Source of the DNA: an uncultured Lacinutrix sp.
GTDB lineage: Bacteria > Bacteroidota > Bacteroidia > Flavobacteriales > Flavobacteriaceae
Direction of reading: 5' to 3'
DNA: 64,000 nt
Assembly: GCF_947500605.1 (NCBI RefSeq)
Contig: NZ_CANMSJ010000001.1
Span: 62,001 to 126,000 of the forward strand
In this document: in pieces, positions 60,755 to 64,000 of the stretch
Numbering within the stretch: the first letter of the stretch is position 1
How the letters are laid out: every line of letters begins with the position of its first letter
Position numbers and translations under genes: made by a program
Notes under the pieces: model-generated
The model's input: the letters and a program-made list of their open reading frames with translations, nothing else
Told to the model about the DNA's origin: nothing
Database searches by the model: none

Positions 60755-63541
60755 CTATATTTTTTCTTTCAAATATTTACCTGTTTCAGATGCTTTAATT
60801 TTTACAACTTCTTCTGGAGTTCCAAAAGCGACTAAATTCCCACCATATTCACCACCTGTTGGTCCTAAATCGATAATATGATCGGCACATTTTATAAGCT
60901 CTAAATTATGTTCTACTACAATTATAGAATGTCCTTTTTCAATTAATGCATTAAAGGATTTTAGTAACTTCTGTATATCGTGAAAATGTAAACCTGTTGT
61001 TGGTTCGTCAAAAATAAATAGTGCGGTCTCTTTTGTATTTCCTTTGCCTAAAAACGAAGCTAGTTTTATACGTTGTGCTTCTCCACCAGAAAGAGTAGAA
61101 GAGCTTTGTCCAAGTGTTACATAGCCTAAACCAACATCTTGTAAAGGTTGTAGTTTATTCTTTATTTTAGTAACATGATTATCATTAAAAAAAGCAATTG
61201 CATCGTCGATAGTCATGTTTAAAATGTCGTCTATATTTTTATCAGCAAAAGTGACTTCAAGTACTTCTTTCTTAAAACGCTTGCCTTTACAAGTTTCACA
61301 TTCTAAATGCACATCTGCCATAAACTGCATTTCGATTGTTACTTGTCCTTCTCCTTTACAGGTTTCGCAACGTCCACCATCTACATTAAAACTAAAATGC
61401 TTTGCGGCGTAATTTCTAATACCACTTAGTTTTTGTTTACTATAAAGTGCACGAATATCGTCGTAAGCTTTTATGTAAGTAACAGGATTTGAACGCGAAG
61501 AACGCCCAATTGGGTTTTGGTCTACAAACTCAATATGCTTAACATTGCTATAGTTTCCTTTTAATTCTGAAAACTGTCCTGGTTTATCTCCAAATCCAGT
61601 AAGTTGTTTTTGTATTGCAGGATATAAAATTTTCTTTACCAAAGTACTCTTTCCGCTTCCAGAAACACCAGTGATAACTGTTAACATTCCTAGAGGAAAG
61701 CTAACATCTATATTTTTTAAATTATTTTCTCTAGCACCTTTTATTTCGATGCTATATTTAGAAGTACGTCGTTTTTTTGGTACTTCAATTTTAAGTGTTT
61801 CATTTAAGTATTGAGCAGTTAAAGAGTCTGAAGCTAAAATATCTTTAAATGTTCCAGTGGCAACTACGTGTCCACCAAGAGTTCCAGCTTCTGGTCCAAT
61901 ATCTATAATTTCGTCGGCTTCTTTCATGATGTCTTCATCATGCTCTACAACAATTACAGTGTTTCCTAAATCGCGTAAGGCTTTTAAAACTAAAATTAGT
62001 CTCTCAGTATCTTTTGGGTGCAAACCAATACTAGGTTCATCGAGAATATACATAGAACCAACTAGGCTACTTCCTAAAGAAGTTGCAAGGTTAATTCTTT
62101 GGCTTTCTCCACCAGATAAAGTGTTTGATTTTCTGTTTAATGTTAAATAATCTAAACCTACTTTAGATAGGAAAGCCAAACGATTTTCAATTTCTTTTAA
62201 TAATCGCTTTGCAATAGTATTATCATGCTCATTAAGCTCTAATTCCTTAAAGAAAATTGATAGTTTATCTAGTGGCATTTCTACCAAATCGGTTAAAGTA
62301 GCGCCTGCTATTTTTACATAATTAGCTTCTGGTCTTAAACGTTTACCGTTACAAAATTTACATTTCGTTTTACCTCTGTAACGCGATAACATTACTCGGT
62401 TTTGTATTTTGTACGCTTTACTTTCTAGTTCTGCAAAGAAGGTGTTTAAACCTTCAAAATATTTATTGCCAGACCACACTAGGTCTTTGTATTTTTGTTC
62501 TAATTCAAAATATGGTTTGTGTATAGGGAAATCGAATTTATGGCAATTATTAACCAATTGATCGCGATACCAACTCATGCTTTCTCCTCTCCAAGGAAAA
62601 ATAGCATTCTCGTATACAGATAATGCTGTGTTTGGGATCACTAAATCATCATCAATACCAATAACATCTCCATAACCTTCACACTTTGGACAAGCACCGT
62701 AAGGATTATTAAAACTGAATAAATGTACATTTGGTTCTAAAAAAGTTATGCCATCTAATTCAAATTTATTAGAAAATTGTCTAGAGGTATTATCACTTAA
62801 TTGTTCTATAAAACACTCTCCCTTACCTTCAAAAAAGGCAGTCTGTATCGCATCTGCTAATCTGTTATAGAAATCCTCATCATCTTTAGTAACAATTCTA
62901 TCAACTACTAAATAAAGATCTTTAGTTTTTTCTGTAATGCCTTCAGCTTTATCCAACCGTAAAACTTCGCCATTGGCTTTTATTCTAGCATAACCTTGTG
63001 CGTTTAAGGCTTTTAATTTGTCACTCATTTCACGACCATCTTCAAGATGAATAGGAGCGAGGAGTAATAATTTTTCGCCTATTGCTATAGATTTTACATA
63101 GTTTAAAACATCTGTAACGCTGTCTTTTTTTACTTCTAGTCCAGAAACAGGAGAATAAGTTCTACCAACTCTAGCGAACAGTAATTTAAGATAATCGTAA
63201 ATTTCTGTAGTTGTACCAACGGTTGAACGTGGATTTGTAGAATTCACTTTTTGCTCTATAGCAATGGCAGGAGCAATTCCTTTTATATAATCTACTTTAG
63301 GTTTGTTTAAACGACCTAAAAACTGTCTAGCATAACTAGAAAGGCTCTCTACATAACGTCTTTGACCTTCGGCATACAAGGTGTCGAAAGCTAAACTAGA
63401 CTTTCCAGAACCAGATAAACCGGTAATAACAACGAGTTTATTTCTTGGAATTACAACATCAATATTTTTTAAATTGTGCAATTTGGCACCTTTAATAATG
63501 ATATTGTGTTTAGGGTTTACTTCGGAAAGCTTAGTGTTCAT
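60755..63541 (-). CDS. uvrA: UvrA, excinuclease ABC subunit A
   Basis: This 928-residue ABC-type ATPase finds DNA damage with UvrB in nucleotide excision repair. Walker A GLSGSGKSS lies at 41-49 and a second, GVSGSGKST, in the C-terminal half; two LSGGE signatures are present. The C-terminal zinc finger (CETC...CETC) is intact. In the first insertion domain only CPKC is seen, and the usual preceding Cys pair is replaced by a FELDGITF-type segment, a form I recall in Bacteroidetes UvrA. It has its own -7 box at 63567-63574. The small membrane gene follows. Confidence 0.96.
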   Translation of the reverse strand: MNTKLSEVNPKHNIIIKGAKLHNLKNIDVVIPRNKLVVITGLSGSGKSSLAFDTLYAEGQRRYVESLSSYARQFLGRLNKPKVDYIKGIAPAIAIEQKVNSTNPRSTVGTTTEIYDYLKLLFARVGRTYSPVSGLEVKKDSVTDVLNYVKSIAIGEKLLLLAPIHLEDGREMSDKLKALNAQGYARIKANGEVLRLDKAEGITEKTKDLYLVVDRIVTKDDEDFYNRLADAIQTAFFEGKGECFIEQLSDNTSRQFSNKFELDGITFLEPNVHLFSFNNPYGACPKCEGYGDVIGIDDDLVIPNTALSVYENAIFPWRGESMSWYRDQLVNNCHKFDFPIHKPYFELEQKYKDLVWSGNKYFEGLNTFFAELESKAYKIQNRVMLSRYRGKTKCKFCNGKRLRPEANYVKIAGATLTDLVEMPLDKLSIFFKELELNEHDNTIAKRLLKEIENRLAFLSKVGLDYLTLNRKSNTLSGGESQRINLATSLGSSLVGSMYILDEPSIGLHPKDTERLILVLKALRDLGNTVIVVEHDEDIMKEADEIIDIGPEAGTLGGHVVATGTFKDILASDSLTAQYLNETLKIEVPKKRRTSKYSIEIKGARENNLKNIDVSFPLGMLTVITGVSGSGKSTLVKKILYPAIQKQLTGFGDKPGQFSELKGNYSNVKHIEFVDQNPIGRSSRSNPVTYIKAYDDIRALYSKQKLSGIRNYAAKHFSFNVDGGRCETCKGEGQVTIEMQFMADVHLECETCKGKRFKKEVLEVTFADKNIDDILNMTIDDAIAFFNDNHVTKIKNKLQPLQDVGLGYVTLGQSSSTLSGGEAQRIKLASFLGKGNTKETALFIFDEPTTGLHFHDIQKLLKSFNALIEKGHSIIVVEHNLELIKCADHIIDLGPTGGEYGGNLVAFGTPEEVVKIKASETGKYLKEKI

Positions 63542-63566
63542 AAGTGTTTTTAATCTAAAAGAATAA

Positions 63567-63574
63567 CAAAGATA
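63567..63574 (-). promoter_or_regulatory. -7 promoter box (TATCTTTG) of uvrA
   Basis: On the minus strand an exact TAnnTTTG match lies 25 bp before the uvrA ATG at 63541. No -33 TTG was found. Confidence 0.6.
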
Positions 63575-63766
63575 ACACTTAAAAGGAGCTTCTTAAAAAG
63601 AATATTGTGCAATAAAATGTTAAATTTTCAAATTATTTTTGCTTTTTTGGAATGATTGTTGTTATATTTACCTCAATATTAATAAACTAATTGTCAAGCC
63701 TATAATACAACATTACTTTTTAAATTAATTAACCAAGCTGAAGCCCTAACTTCTGCAATAAAAGTA

Positions 63767-64000
63767 ATGATTATGCGACAAGAACTTATCTCAGATGCTA
63801 CTCTAGTTAGTAGTTATATTGGAGGCGACGAATCTTCTCTAGAAGTTTTAATTAAAAGACACAAACAACGTATTTACAGTTTTATATACTCTAAAGTCTA
63901 CGATAGAGATATTGCTGAAGATGTTTTTCAAGACACCTTTATTAAGGTTATTCGTACGCTTAAATTAGGGAAATATAACGAAGAAGGTAAATTTTTACCG
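63767..64000 (+). CDS. ECF sigma factor, N-terminal part (cut by the window end)
   Basis: The last 234 bp encode the start of an extracytoplasmic-function RNA polymerase sigma-70 factor: LISDATLVSSYIGGDESSLE, then LIKRHKQRIYSFIYSKV and the region 2 segment AEDVFQDTFIKVIRTLKLGKYNEEG. It recruits core RNA polymerase to a special set of promoters. The start may be the ATG at 63767 or at 63773 (both in frame); the rest lies beyond the window. An exact -7 box TATTTTTG is at 63634-63641, and TTTG-N21-TATATTTA at 63638-63670 is another promoter candidate. No anti-sigma gene is visible. Confidence 0.85.
   Translation, partial: MIMRQELISDATLVSSYIGGDESSLEVLIKRHKQRIYSFIYSKVYDRDIAEDVFQDTFIKVIRTLKLGKYNEEGKFLP

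Noticed and set aside
1-64000. rRNA, tRNA, insertion sequences and prophage
   Set aside because: No conserved rRNA or tRNA sequence, transposase, integrase or phage structural gene was seen on either strand.

Overview
The window is a visibly AT-rich chromosomal segment from a Bacteroidetes bacterium, almost certainly a member of the Flavobacteriaceae. The evidence is mixed but consistent: promoters of the TTG / TAnnTTTG type found in this phylum, few Shine-Dalgarno sites, a type IX secretion C-terminal sorting domain, a CarboxypepD-reg/TonB-type outer membrane barrel protein, a DUF4834-like protein, and a serine-palmitoyltransferase-like gene beside a cysteine-synthase-like gene, a pairing expected for sulfonolipid (capnine) synthesis. 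I see no rRNA, tRNA, CRISPR array, prophage or classical insertion sequence.

Layout. 1-12.7 kb: housekeeping genes clpC, gyrA, a TPR protein, an acyl-CoA carboxylase beta subunit, an FMN-reductase/MarR/pirin set and ettA. 12.7-13.7 kb: a small membrane protein and an MBL-fold lipoprotein on the minus strand. 13.95-23.8 kb: a co-directional block of poorly understood genes: a coiled-coil protein, an unknown 355-aa protein, a frameshifted exported protein, a AAA+ ATPase, a NudK-type Nudix hydrolase, an unknown 411-aa protein, a four-helix-bundle S23-like protein in a cassette with inverted heptamer repeats, and two membrane proteins. This is the best candidate for an undescribed system. 23.9-32.3 kb: a T9SS beta-propeller, hutG and hutI with small membrane proteins, a Crp-like regulator with an operator-like dyad, and fumC. 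32.5-40.6 kb: a frameshifted HNH gene, an LpxR-like deacylase, a TonB-type barrel protein, two ArsC-like paralogues, prfB with its programmed frameshift, and a threonine aldolase.

40.8-50.9 kb: an OmpA-family protein with two arrays of 23-residue repeats, YbaB, oligopeptidase B, the putative sulfonolipid pair, an acetyltransferase-like protein, an outer-membrane transporter-like protein and a DUF4834 protein. 50.9-56.2 kb: a YfhO-type membrane protein, a glycosyltransferase and a flippase, an envelope-glycan set. 56.2-64 kb: two related secreted proteins with YD-like repeats around a one-domain degenerate helicase, a DUF3667 membrane protein, a possibly decayed small membrane gene, uvrA and the 5' end of an ECF sigma factor.

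Several starts were moved because a long reading frame began inside or upstream of a TAnnTTTG box (8881, 34476, 50483, 29964) or because a good ATG lies just downstream of a TTG (8731, 45819, 53399). Three genes appear interrupted: one at a T7 run (16546-16985), one at an A8 run (32513-33276), and one by an in-frame TAA (60157-60750). All positions come from reading the sequence by eye; family names come from motif recognition, not from database searches.
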